Source of the DNA: Lutjanus erythropterus
Lineage: Eukaryota > Chordata > Actinopteri > Lutjaniformes > Lutjanidae
Direction: 5' to 3'
NCBI GenBank assembly: GCA_020091685.1
Contig: CM034594.1
Coordinates: 4,934,903-4,998,902 of the forward strand
Length of the DNA stretch: 64,000 nucleotides
A model generated the notes under the pieces. The model saw nothing but the letters and a program-made list of their open reading frames with translations, was not told where the DNA came from and ran no database searches. The translations under genes were made by a program, and so were the position numbers. Below, in pieces: positions 38,261 through 49,837 of the stretch. Positions within the stretch are counted from its first letter, which is position 1; each line of letters starts with the position of its first letter.

Positions 38261-38934
38261 CCAGGACTTCCTTTGGGTTTGTCCCTCTACTTTAGAGGCT
38301 TCTTGCGGTCAGGCGGCAGGATGCCTGAGTCAAAATGTAACATTAGGCACACACAACTGCTTGCATCCACTAGCCAATCTACTCGTCTCCTGCTGAGCAG
38401 TCCTCAGAGGTGCACTGCAGACTATTTGGCTGCCAAGTATAGAATAAAGGTTTAAAGGTTTCCTGGTTTCTCTACTGTGTATATACTACATGAGCCAGAC
38501 TTAAAGTGTTGCTCGTCTCATCAAAGACAACTTTGGTATAATATGACTTCAGCTTCAGCGCAACCCTCTAATTTAGCAGAGAACTATTTTGTTCCTGTAA
38601 AAATTTACCACTGTGACAGACCTTAAAGTGCTCAGGATGGAAAAGATTTAGGTTTCTTCAGACCTATTCATGCAGGACTAATATTGCCTGAGGTCCTCTG
38701 TCATAAGTAAAAATACCAGAGGTCATCTTTGTTCTTAATGTTGTGAGAATCATCAGAGGTAATTTAAGAATTTCACTGCAAATAATCCACCACATTTTGC
38801 CAGAGCTCAACCATTTTTGAACCAAAAGCACTTTATAATGACTATTTGATCAATATCTGCTTTTTAGTGCATATTTTCCCCCTCAGTTACACAGATATGT
38901 ATGTTTTCATTAGTGTTTAATCACCCGAAAATAT

Positions 38935-39898
38935 AAACTGATGTGATTTCATTCACTTAGAATGAGCCCTTTATATCTACAGAGGGTGTGGGGTTCTCTT
39001 CCGCAGACTCCACCATGTTAACCTGCCACGTTTCTACAGTAGCCTGGAACAGAAGAACCAAACACTGGCTCTAGAGAGGGCCTCTCACATTTTTGCCATC
39101 ACTACAGGTTCTACAGGCTTGGAGGGTAAGTGGAGGTAAGCGATATTCAACATCTCGTTCACACAGTAGAACTTAGTCTGAAGCAATTTGCATCCTAAAT
39201 TAAGAGTGGGGCATGGTCCATATAAATTCATTCATTCATCCATTATCCGTAACCCCCAGCAGGGGTCTGGAGCCTATCATAGCTGACAATAGGCAAGAGA
39301 CAGGTTATACCCTGGACAGGTCGCCAGTTCATCACAGTGCTGATACATGCCACATGAAATGCACTATTGTATTTATTGTACTGTTACTACAATTGTCTTT
39401 GTGTGTACTTTGTTTTATTTGTAATTATATGATATGTTTTTGAAGCCTTGTCACATTCCCAGCTTGTCACATACCGAATTGTCACTTACCCATAAGTGAC
39501 ATATCAGCCTTTTGTCAGATGACTTTCAGCTTGCAAGCGAGTTGCTTCAGTGAGACCTGACCTTTGTCTTGAAAGTTGCCTCATTGACATTAAGTGACAT
39601 ATGCAATGCAACATAACCCTAAACATGGTCTTGTCCTAAACCTACCTGAACTTCACACTTTCACAGTGTCAAACACTTGTTGAAACAGCTTTTTGTTTGT
39701 GTCACGTACAGCCGCTAAAGGGTACCTTGTGCTTTAGTAACACATGCCGAGGAGCGGTGACAAATCGATGGTATGTGATGAGTTGGAATGAGAATGAACA
39801 AATTCCAATCAACTGTGCAAATTATTAAATTGATTTAAACAAGTGGCTGAATTCAAGTGGCTGCAATCTACAACCACACTGCTACACACTGGGCCTTT
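38935..39898. repeat. Teleost interspersed repeat, copy 2, interrupted
   Basis: CTTAGAATGAGCCCTTTATA, TTTCTACAGTAGCCTGGAA and CACTGGCTCTAGAGAGGGCC open the copy; CTGCAATCTACAACCACACT and ACACTGGGCCTTTAA close it. The middle, about 39205-39835, is foreign and holds the repeat at 39225-39350. Confidence 0.5.
39225..39350 (+). repeat. 'TCCATTATCC' teleost repeat
   Basis: CATTCATCCATTATCCGTAA, GGTCTGGAGCCTATCATAGC, ACCCTGGACAGGTCGCCAGT and CATCACAGTGCTGA match a very common teleost interspersed repeat, probably a LINE 3' part. Confidence 0.7.
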
Positions 39899-40060
39899 AA
39901 TACCACAGTTACCGTGGGTGACGTGTCTTGATAGTACTGTATTGTTGGTTACGACACCCTGTCACTGATATAAGGCCATGCTGATGAAGGCCATTAGCCA
40001 GGCGTCTCCTTCAGAGTGATCATGACAAGAGCAATGTGACCTTTTCTTCCAGACAAAGAA

Positions 40061-40103
40061 CCCCCCCCCCCCCCAACACACACACACAAAAACACACACA
40101 CCG
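40061..40103. repeat. Poly-C run followed by CA-rich tract
   Basis: Fourteen C in a row (40061-40074), then CA-rich bases. Its length may be an assembly or sequencing uncertainty. Confidence 0.95.
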
Positions 40104-41416
40104 CTGACTTTGCTGATTTGCACACCTCAAGTCTGAGATGGGGACCTAATCAGTGAAATCAGCTGCTGTAGTGTTTGGTTGGAATAAAAATCTGCATGCT
40201 CTTGGTTCTTGATAGCATCCAGATGAAGACCACTGAGTTAATCCTGATCCTTTAGAGCCAAACTGCTATGACTGCTAGTTTTATAGTAGCCTTTGCTTTG
40301 ATGGCTAGAATGAAAACCAGCAGCAGGGTCCTGATGACAACAACCAAGAACCACTGGGCTTGATTATCCTGGTAATTGACTGACATCCTAAAAATACTTA
40401 TTAATGTACTTTATATAACACAGAACAAGATAAGAGGATCAAAGTATTCCCAAAACTGCTTGTCTCCTGGGTGTATTTTGTCTATTGTCACGACAGTTAT
40501 GTGTCCAAAATCGCTTTATGTGCCTTTATTATATAAGAATCCCTCATCTTTTCCTGTCAACTGACTGAATATTTACAATGACTCATCCTCCACTGGGGGT
40601 GGACACACAATTACATCTAATAACATGTGATTATAAATTATAGGGGCTACACCACCAACTCCCTGTTCACATAAAATCTGCACAAGTAGTAAACTAATAT
40701 TAGGAGTGGAGAGTTGAGTGGATTTTGTTGTCAGATTTTAAACAACATTGCCAACATCACTGTGTGCTCTCTCCACGTCTGACGGCTCCAACACTCACTA
40801 TGTCCTCCTCATCGTGGTGGTGAAAGAAGAAGCGAGTGATCCTCTGTGGCTACCTTTTGAACTCTAGAATCAGGTTCTGCTTGATGTTGCCGTGAGGTGA
40901 GAAACATGCCACAGTGCATCAAACTATGCACTACCCTCTAAATCATGTCAGAGAAGGAACACTTCAAACCATTTTTACTACCTCACTTTTCACAGAACCT
41001 GCAAAAACGCAAAAAAGAAAAGCTACATATGGGCTAAAATACCTGCTCAGTGCTGTCTAACAGTCCTGTCTTACTGCTGGGAAGTACAACACTTTACAAT
41101 GTAGAACAGAGAAACAATATGTCAAAGCGGAGGATCGTGACAGACTTCATATTTAACCTCACAGAGATTGAGGCAGGAAGGGTTTCCAAACACAATTTTG
41201 TGTAGAGTAACATGTAACAGGCCATGGTGGAAAGTAACTAATATTTATATTTACAGTACTGTACTGTGAAAATTTAATACCTGCACTTTTCAGTTTACTA
41301 TTGTATACCTCTACTTCATGACACTATTGTCAACCAACAGTTGACATAGTAGCACAAATGTACAATCAGGCCACAGCTAACATGCAGTATTACACACAGA
41401 CCTATAAACATTATAT

Positions 41417-41768
41417 AATTGACCCTTCCTAAATCCTACATTTTTGCTCTGTGTTCCAAAAACAATTGAGTAAACTTGGTACCTGGTAAAACCCCAGTCA
41501 ACTTTCTCCTTTTCTGTTTCCTGTTCTTAGATATGCTTTATGCCAGGTTCATCTGTGAAAAGAAAACATCTGATGGCTAATGTTAGCAAAATGCTGGGTA
41601 ACTAGCTAGCCAAGCTACATCAATTGTTACCTAGCTAGTTACATCTGATAGATAATGTTAGCAAAATGCTAGGTTAGGTAGCTACGCAGCTACAGCTACA
41701 GTTGACCAAGGAGGTTGACCAAGTTTCCAGCGAGTACCAAGTCTGCTGGAATTTAGGAAGGGTCAATT
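41417..41768. mobile_element. MITE-like element with 18-bp inverted ends, 352 bp
   Basis: AATTGACCCTTCCTAAAT at 41417-41434 is found as its exact inverse complement at 41751-41768. ACTTGGTAC and GTCAAC words follow in both arms, so the repeat extends inward with gaps. The centre has CTAGCTAG and a near-duplicate ATGTTAGCAAAATGCT. No coding sequence. Confidence 0.8.
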
Positions 41769-42649
41769 GTATGTAATAGTACACTATTACTACTTATTTG
41801 TAAGGGCAGAATAAGTCAGATTTGGAAAAAGAATGGAAAAGTGTGTAGAAAATAATCATACAAAATACTAGAACTCACTAGAAGTTAATTTTGCTGTGTT
41901 CAGGACATTTGTGAGAGTCAGTCTATGGGCAATGGGTCTGTAGCCTGCAGTCAGTACCAGTGCACAGGGTGTGAGAGCGGTTGCCAGATCCTAAGTACGT
42001 ATCCAAGAGGATCCCCTTTACTGTGGAGGAGGGGGCAAATTTAAATGCTGTATTTACACACTGCAACCAACAAATCCTACACATTCCGCCTTTAAATAAA
42101 CAATCTGAATACTGTAATTCCTCCAACACAGTTAAAAGGAATGAAACTGATTATCTGTCAGCTTTCAAACCTTAGTGCATAATCTTTTAGCATAATTTTG
42201 TCAAAGCTAAAGGACACGTTGTGTGGCTGTGATGAAAGGAAATCATCAACAAAACATGACCTGGAGGTGTACACCTCTGTGGAAAACACTACTATCACAA
42301 AACCTTTGTTATTGTTAAAATCAAAATAATACTTTAATACCAAAAGCAATAATTTAGTGTTCAACAAAACATGGATTAGAATAGAAGAATACAAATAAGT
42401 ACAGGGATAGAGCTGCAGCTGCAACTGACAATGGAGTCATACCCCTGAAAAATAAAAATAGTTGCAACGCAGTCCATCTAGAACAGCTGGGAGAGGAGCG
42501 TTGCCAAGAGTGATATCTGGATGTAGTATTTCTTTTACAGAGCAGATGAAGATGGACACCCAACTGGCCCATCAAAGGCCCACTGCAAATGTTTCTATGA
42601 AGCTGACGAGTTGAGTTTGGTAACATAGCATTTATTTTCTCCAGATGAC

Positions 42650-43090
42650 TCTATAACTTGTATAAAAAAGCAGAACTGACTCTGACAATGACTCTGTTCA
42701 TGGATTTGTGTGAAACTGGATCATGTTTTATGGAGAAAATGCTTTCTGATTTCCCCTCTGATGTCTTTTCCTTTAACTCTGAGACACAGTTTAAGCTAAC
42801 TAAGTTGCTGTCAGTGGGCAACAGAAATGGGCTCAGCGGTCTCCAAGTGAATGTAGCCCAACCAGGACCGAACACAGCCTCTGAGACCAACAGGGAATAC
42901 AGTGCCAAGGTCATGTACCAGGTTTCCTGGTGCCTTCCCAAGGATCATAATAGCTTTATTTGTTACTACAGTAGCTAACCACTGTCAGCTGTTAGTCATG
43001 CAGCTAAGTTATCTGACTCAGCCCCGGGATCAGGAGTCAAAACTGGAAAGAAAAAACATCTTTATACTGTGTTCCCTGTCGTCAAACATC
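42650..43090 (+). repeat. Interspersed repeat, copy 2 of a pair
   Basis: It shares GAAACTGGATCA, TGGAGAAAATG and the ATAGCTTTATTTGTTACTAC, AGTAGCTAACCAC block with 27560-27975, same strand and order. The 106-residue open frame over it is not taken as a gene. Confidence 0.6.
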
Positions 43091-45022
43091 CGTCCGTCTT
43101 GGAGGTGGTACTAGGTTCCAGTCTTCAGTGTTTGTGCGTTCACTGAGAGTTCCCAGTCTGGGACAAGTCAGCATCAGCCAAGTTAATGGACGACTGCACT
43201 GTAGCTTGGGGGACCTTGAGTTAAGGCTTATTCTGTGCCACTGGCTAATGCAAGAAATCTCTCCCTGGCTGCCTGCTTTTACAGGAAATACACAAATATG
43301 CTGAAAAAAATAGCACTCTGCTTTATGTTTCATGTAGACTTTAAAAAGCATTTGTGTTGGATTGATTCTGTCCCAGGCTTTTTGATTCATATAAGCACTT
43401 CATCATTGTAACCGTGTTCATGAGAGGTTTTCACTACAGCTCAGACTACTGGTGACAGTAGTGGCCAAGGTCTGATGGAAATGACTACTTAAAGAAGTCT
43501 TATGCAAGGAAAGGATAAAAATAATTCAATATGACAACAGCAGATCTTATAATCCCACTTCCTGTCACAAAAAGGGAAGATTGGCTGAGCTTCAAAGTAT
43601 TCTTGTTATCCAAATTATTTCCTTACTCATACACATGTGCACTATGAGGAGATAAACAAACATGACATCTGGGCCAGTGTGAGGAAGCTGTGAATCTTTA
43701 GGACAAGTATCAACTCCTTTGAGTATTTTATGACTGTACTGTACATATCACTTAACAGCTCAAAAACGTCAATTTTCACCTTATGGGATCTTTAATATTC
43801 ATACAGTGGTATTATCAGAGTCAGTGTTTCAAAGCAGTCAGCCCCGCAAGTCAATCCCACCAGACACTTTTAACAGCAAGGAGCCCTGATCTGTCTACCA
43901 CTATAACAAACTGATGTCTCATTAGGAAGACGGGCTGTACTGTACCAGAGGACATTATAGAGACTGGGATGGTAATGGGATGTCTTTTAATAGTCATACT
44001 GATCAAATTCATGGAGTTAGGAAGGAGGCTTCTCTGTGGACCAAATCCAATTATGGCGGTCGGGAGCACACCAGAACACATGACTAAAAACTGAATGATT
44101 GATGAACTGAAAGAACGCTGACATGTAGTTTTTTAAAAACTCTCATTAGTGTACAGTAGATAATATAGAGGATGTCAATATTGGTGTATTCAATTTCATA
44201 ATCTGAAGAGTTTTCTACAAATAGTATAAAAAAGTATATAAAATTTAGGAAACCAAACCACCAAAAAATGTCTGTAAAACCATCAGAGATAAAGCTCTGA
44301 ACACAGAAATCTTCTCTTATTTATAATTGACACTGATCTAGGTTTTCTATAATTCAAAGGCGCCTTTGTCTCTTGATATCAGGCAGCAAAACACACCATG
44401 TCAGAGTTCAGACAAGCCAATTAACATCCAGCTGGGGTGTGTTTGCATGCAGCCAGGCTCTGAAGCAAAATCCACTCAGTCTTGTTTAAATTGTGGAAAA
44501 CATGTTTTTCTTCACTGTTCAGACAAGAGAATATGTCTGTTGACTGGTTGTCAAAGTGATATCAATGATAGTATCATCTGTTAAATTATCTAAGGGGTAA
44601 ATACCCTAATTTCAAACACCAGATGTGAGACAGCAGGAGGTGGTTGATCTCAACCCATGTAATCTGATCAAAACAACAAGACTTGTACTGTTTGTTTTTT
44701 TCTGTTTGTTTCTATAAAAATCTGAAAACAGTGACTGGCAAGCCTCAGTGGGCCGAACTGCTCCAAGCTAATGAGAGGAATGCAGGAAATAAAATGTCCA
44801 GCGGTGCTTTGATTTGAGTGGGACTGGAATGGAGAGTTATGACACTGTTGAGGTATTTCATCATTTTCACTAACAAGGATTACATTCCCCCTCAATCTCC
44901 AACAAAAACCTCACAGTGGCTAATGAGCATCATTGTTCCAGACTCTGTATCTCTGGTCATACTGTGAGTATGCTGCCTAACATGGGCCAGCAGCTGCAGG
45001 CCAGTTGGGTGCACAGACTCAC

Positions 45023-45120
45023 CTCCTTCTCTCCGCAGATATTGCTGATGATGGAGTTGGAGGCCGGGCTGGCAGAGGGGCCGAGGACCGCCACCACCCC
45101 TTTAGACATGATCTGGCACA
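45023..45120 (-). CDS. grik4: grik4 coding exon, amino-terminal domain segment 2
   Basis: This 98-bp exon (phase 1-0) completes a Met codon begun by the exon at 51668-51832, then encodes 32 residues, [20 protein letters not shown] through [15 protein letters not shown] and the Ser-rich run after it form a strongly conserved loop of the kainate receptor amino-terminal domain, and VAVLGP favours GRIK4 over GRIK5 (VSVLGP). The acceptor is TTCCTCTCAG and the donor GTGAGT after a Glu codon. The exon is too short to stand out as an open frame and was found by reading the minus strand for the expected continuation. It lies 6,547 bases from the previous exon and 30,655 bases from the next. Confidence 0.95.
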
Positions 45121-45938
45121 CTGAGAGGAAATAGAGAGGAGGGTGGAGGAGAGCAGAAGAGATGGCAAGAGAGAAAGTGAATCAGTTATTGCTCTCCAGG
45201 AAAGTGAAGTACAGGCTTTCTGGGAGAAACTGAGTCATTTAAAAAAGGCCTTCTTCAGCCAGATGTTAATGGATGCACATGCTGACTATCTCAACCTCTA
45301 AACAGATAGTGGCCTGAGCCAGCACTTCCAATGTCTCAAGGGAACCTGAACCTACATGTGTTAGTGAAACGTGCACCAGGCCAGATGCATTTGCCCATGT
45401 TTAATATGCATGATGCACATACAGAAAAATCCTATAGGCCTTGCCCATCCAGTTTCATAGCTTGGGGGAGGAACTGACATTAATGCAACAGACCTTCACA
45501 TATGGAGACAGAAAGATATCGAAATGGGAAGAGACAGAGACAGATAAACAGAGTGACAGACGAGTGAGAACGGCTGCGACACAGAAATAGTGACAGGCAG
45601 CGATATCTGGAGGCTTAAAACATAAAATCTGGTATTTGAACATTTGCACATGAATGCCACAATATCCCCAAAAGTGACACAAACACATCTCATCTTGTTT
45701 TTCCACATTCTACATTTACAAGGACTGATTTAAAGGCTCTACCTTTGGGGATGAAAACACATCTTTGGATGGGAATGTTTTAGAGAATGTGAATTTTTGT
45801 CCTCTCTCATGTACACAGGCCATATGCTTTAATCTCCCATACTGGAAAATAGAACATCGTTCCTTGTGAGTTTATAATCCCTGGCTTCTAATTAAACCAC
45901 TACAGTTAATGGTGTGACGCAGACACAAGTAAAGACAC

Positions 45939-46955
45939 TACACTCTTAGAAATGAAAGTGCTAACTAGAACCATAGAGAGTTACTTGGCTTGTCCTCATG
46001 AGAAAACCCCTTTTGGTACCTGGCAGAACATTTGATAAAGCTTCCACCCTTCAGAGAGGTCTACCTAGAACTCATCATAAAGGGTTATAGTTAGAACCAT
46101 CGATGAAAGGTATCACCCAGAGCCCCCGATGAAAGGTTCTACAGAGAATCCTTCTATGATGTAGTGGTTCCACCCAGAACCCCTCTCTAGTGCCTTTCCA
46201 CTTCATAAGGATGAAAACAAGAGCCGAACCAAGAGGTTCCTAACGAGAACCTTTTTATATTCCATGGTTTTTATCAAGAACACACCCAGGGGTTCTTCAC
46301 GAGAACCTTTTTACATTCCAAGGGTTTTATCTAGAACACAGCCAGGGGGTTCTGCCAAGAATCTTTTTAAATTCCAAGGGTTTTATCAAGAAAATACAGA
46401 GGGGGATCTACAGAGATCATTTTTATATTCCAAAGTTTTTTATCTAGAACACACTCAGGGGGTTCTACCGAGAACCTTTTTTGAAATTCCAAGGGTTATA
46501 TGTGGAACACACTCACGTGGTTCTGTTGAGGACCTTTATAAATCCTAAGGGGTTTATGTAGAACACACTCACGGAGTTCTACCAAGAAGCTCTAAATATT
46601 CCTATGGTTTCTAGGTTCTATCAAAAACCTTATCATATTCTAAGGGTTTTATCTAGAACCCACCAAGCAGGTTCTAAAGAGAACCTTTTTATAGTTCAAG
46701 AGTTTATCTAGAACCCACCCAGGCAGTTCTACCAAGAACATTTTTATATTATGGCACAAACAACCTTGATGAAACCTTGATGATCTGTTACAAAGGTTAT
46801 TTGGTTAAAAGGGTTCTCAATGGAATCCTTAGCCTTACAAATAATGATCGACAAACCCTTTCTTCAAAAAAGGGTTATTCAGAAGCAAATGGTTCTGGGT
46901 GGACCCTCAGTACCTCAGGAAGAACCCTTTTGGAACCCTTATTTCTAAGAGTGTA
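45939..46955. mobile_element. TA-flanked inverted-repeat element, 1.0 kb, with internal tandem units
   Basis: TACACTCTTAGAAAT at 45939-45953 is the exact inverse complement of ATTTCTAAGAGTGTA at 46941-46955. The outer TA may be the target duplication. Between the ends, about 46205-46760 holds some ten diverged units of 55-60 bp with GGTTCTACCGAGAACC, TTTTTATATTCCAAGGGTTT and ATCTAGAACACAC. GGTTCT and AGAACC inside each unit are inverted to each other. A 94-residue open frame at 46264 is only the repeat read through. No transposase; family unassigned. Confidence 0.85.
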
Positions 46956-47879
46956 TGTCCTGTTCATGTGTGCACAAAGTCAGTATCTGTGACGATAATT
47001 TGGTGTTGGTTATTGGGGCAAATGCAGGGCATTAACCGGCTCCGTGTGAAAGAGGCAAAGGGGGAGACCATGCTGTGAATCCAGAGGCAGTGAATCAAAT
47101 GATTAATAAGTAATCCCTTCGTCACCCATGGGGCCTGTAAGACATGAACACACTGACACCTTGCACAAACACCCACATACACACTTACTGTATGCACACA
47201 TTTACAGTACATGCGCACACACACATACACGTTTGCACCTGTCTGCATCGCTTCACCAAATTATAAAGCTGAATGATTTGACTGCCAGCGAACATGCTCC
47301 TGACTCCTGTGACACTTTGATTTGTTCCCTTTCTGTACAGCTAGCATTGTGTGTGTGTATGTGTGAGAGACAGAGAATGTGCATGAAAACTCTGTCAGAA
47401 CTCACTGCAGGTTATTCATCGTCACCCTGGACACTGATGTCATTCTCAAGGTTTTCATTAGTGCTGTCAAATGTCAGAATAGTCCTGAGCCGCTCACTGT
47501 GGTCAAATTATGGTCAGAAGGTCACTGGGGCGGCTGCAGTCCATTTTCCCTGCTTAACATTGATTTTCACTGATCAATACAAGCTATTGGAGCCTTGGAA
47601 TGATTAGAGGGCTCTAATGAGCTTGACTTGAGAAACACTTGACAAGTTTGCTCATTACAAGAGGATGGACAGACATATGAGGAAAAAAGATACAGAAGAA
47701 CCAGAAACAGAAAGACAGCCACATGCATGTGTGCACTCACAGTGTAAACTCCAGTCTGTTCTCATCCCAGGTGGTCAAATACAAACATCTCTGTCAGGCC
47801 CTTCGATGTCTCAAACTGATGCAAAACGTAACCGTCTGTATGAGGCGCTGCCTGAACACCTTTAAAGCATGTGGTTATT

Positions 47880-48125
47880 TTAGTGAAACGGTCCCAGTTT
47901 GGTTTGGTTTAGGCACCAAAACTAGTTTGTTAGTTTTAGGAAAAGATTATAGTTTGGTTTAAAACAAGCATGTTACATCACGTGATAAGCGTTACATTAT
48001 GTAACTTAAAACGAAAAACTAAAGAAACAGATAACTTTTGATTTCACACGGGACAAGAACATTGGCAGCCCTGAAGAAAGTCTTGTGTGTGTTTTACCGA
48101 TCCATCTAACCCACCTCCGCTATAT
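47880..48125 (+). repeat. Teleost interspersed repeat with GGTTTAGGCAC head
   Basis: TTTGGTTTAGGCACCAAAAC, TTAGGAAAAGATTATAGTTT, TTACATTATGTAACTTAAAA and TTTCACACGGGACAAGAACA form a repeat I recall from many percomorph introns. Confidence 0.55.
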
Positions 48126-49196
48126 TCAGACTTTCTCGCTCTTGATACTTGTTGGTGTGAATCTTTTGGTACCTTACAATTCAAATTCAGAAGGCTGTGA
48201 CTCGATGATGAAATGATTCTCGATGCATCAAAATTTTAAGCGTTTCAGCCATGGGGTGTGAGTCAGATTGTATCCATGTGTAGCTGCTCATGTTCAGCCG
48301 TCCACACCATAATTCAAGAAGTAGGTGTTTTGGAAGTAGGAATCTTTCTCTCCGATTTGTTTCAGAATCTATTCTAGACTGAATGAAAGGAGGCACAATT
48401 TACAGTCACTGTTACTCCAGTTTCCCTGGAATACAATCTGAAACATAACTGGCAATTGAATGGTCTGTAGCCTTTTTATTTTAAAAAGGTAACTGCAATA
48501 TTTAATGAATTAATCAATTTGAAAGCATCAGACAGTCTTCTGCCTGTTTGACAAGTGAGAGGGAGTGTGTGGTGTTATTAACGCTGTGTCTCCAGCAGTG
48601 GAGAGCAGCCTCTCTGCTGCACCATTAGCTCCGGCGAAACACATCGCTGTCCAACATGCAGAGCAGGTACAAAGTTTTTGAAGTGAAACAGACAGAGCAG
48701 AGAGTTATTTCCTTCACCACAGTGTTGGTTGATGTTGTTCAACGCTGCAGTGTGTCACTCAGCTGCTCTCGTTCGTACAGGTGTTTGCTTCTCCGCTCCG
48801 TTAACATCTTAACATTTTTGTGGCTCTATTCACAACAAACGTTATCTTCATCCTTCAAACGCGATTATTTGGATACAACATTAAAATATGCTTGCAACAT
48901 CTACCTGTTGACTGCTGAAAGCTTTAGCATATGCGTGCTGCAGTCTGTCCAACTGAGTTCTGCCTTTTACGCTCAATTTACAATATCAGTTTTTGACATT
49001 TATGAATCCATTCAGGATCTCCCATGCCTGCATCACAATGCATCTAAAAATTTCTCCTACCCCTACTTGACACTATGTCACCTGACAGGGATGGGTTTAC
49101 ACTGAAGTTACTTGAAAGCCCAGAGCCTCTCATACAGACACTAAAGGGTCCCTTCTGCATCTGTATAAGATGCTGTGACAAAGCGTTGATATTTGA

Positions 49197-49837
49197 CAGT
49201 GCTGGGCAAGTTACCGAAATGTAATGATTAGTTATAATTACTTCTCTTAAAAATAATTCAATTATTTTAGAAATTGCTGAAATTAGTCACTAGAGAAAGT
49301 AACTTTTGCATTACTTTTAAATTTCTGCTTCAATTGTCTTATTAAGGCACACTCAATAATACTAATAAGATTTATTTACAGTGCAACTTTTGAAACATAT
49401 TAACAAGGTGTTGTGCAACAGGCCAGACAGTTACAAAAAATAAAAAAATTCAAAGATTTAAATGAAGACATGGTTACACAGTGCAATTATATATCAATAA
49501 AATAACCAATAAAAGACTTGAGAAATAGCTATACTATTTTAGTGTAGCTACATTATTTCAGTGACAGCTGTCATTTTTTATTTATCACTGTGCCCATTAT
49601 CACTGATAATATCTCTAACCACTAGAGGGCAGCAACAACCAACATTCCTACTTTCAAACTACACTGAACCCCATGGTTCAGAGAGTAGGATTTGGTCAAA
49701 AAAGAGCACAGACAGTGGTGGAGATATATATGTTAACCAAGCGTTACTACAGTATTTAATACTGTAAATAATCATATGATGAACAGTTGATATTATTATA
49801 TGATGATGAACACTGTTTAAACTGTCTTGCACCACTG
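49197..49837. mobile_element. Possible hAT-like nonautonomous element
   Basis: CAGTGCTGGGCAAGTTACC opens a stretch with AGTAACTTTTGCATTACTTT wording typical of a teleost hAT-derived repeat. CTTGCACCACTG near 49826 could be the inverted right end, but it matches imperfectly and no 8-bp target duplication is evident. Confidence 0.4.

Larger units (their letters stand above)
14368..45022 (-). other. grik4 intron, 30.7 kb
   Basis: This is the largest recognised intron, between the exons at 45023-45120 and 14202-14367. The named repeats are listed separately. Stretches with no feature I can name include 16560-17300, 20140-23480 (21100-21370 reads like a retroelement 3' tail but has no decisive mark), 25480-26470, 28260-31690, 33030-35540, 40110-41410 and 43100-45000. 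Open frames in them lack recognisable domains. Confidence 0.85.

Noticed and set aside
46264-46548. 94-residue frame with repeating IPRV motifs
   Set aside because: It is the 55-60-bp tandem unit of the transposon read in one frame, not a repeat protein.
47128-47607. 159-residue plus-strand frame
   Set aside because: Its start is a CA-repeat product and the rest has no family resemblance; the grik4 gene runs on the other strand.
48656-49105. 149-residue plus-strand frame
   Set aside because: No recognisable domain, no splice or promoter support, and it lies between repeat remnants inside the grik4 intron.
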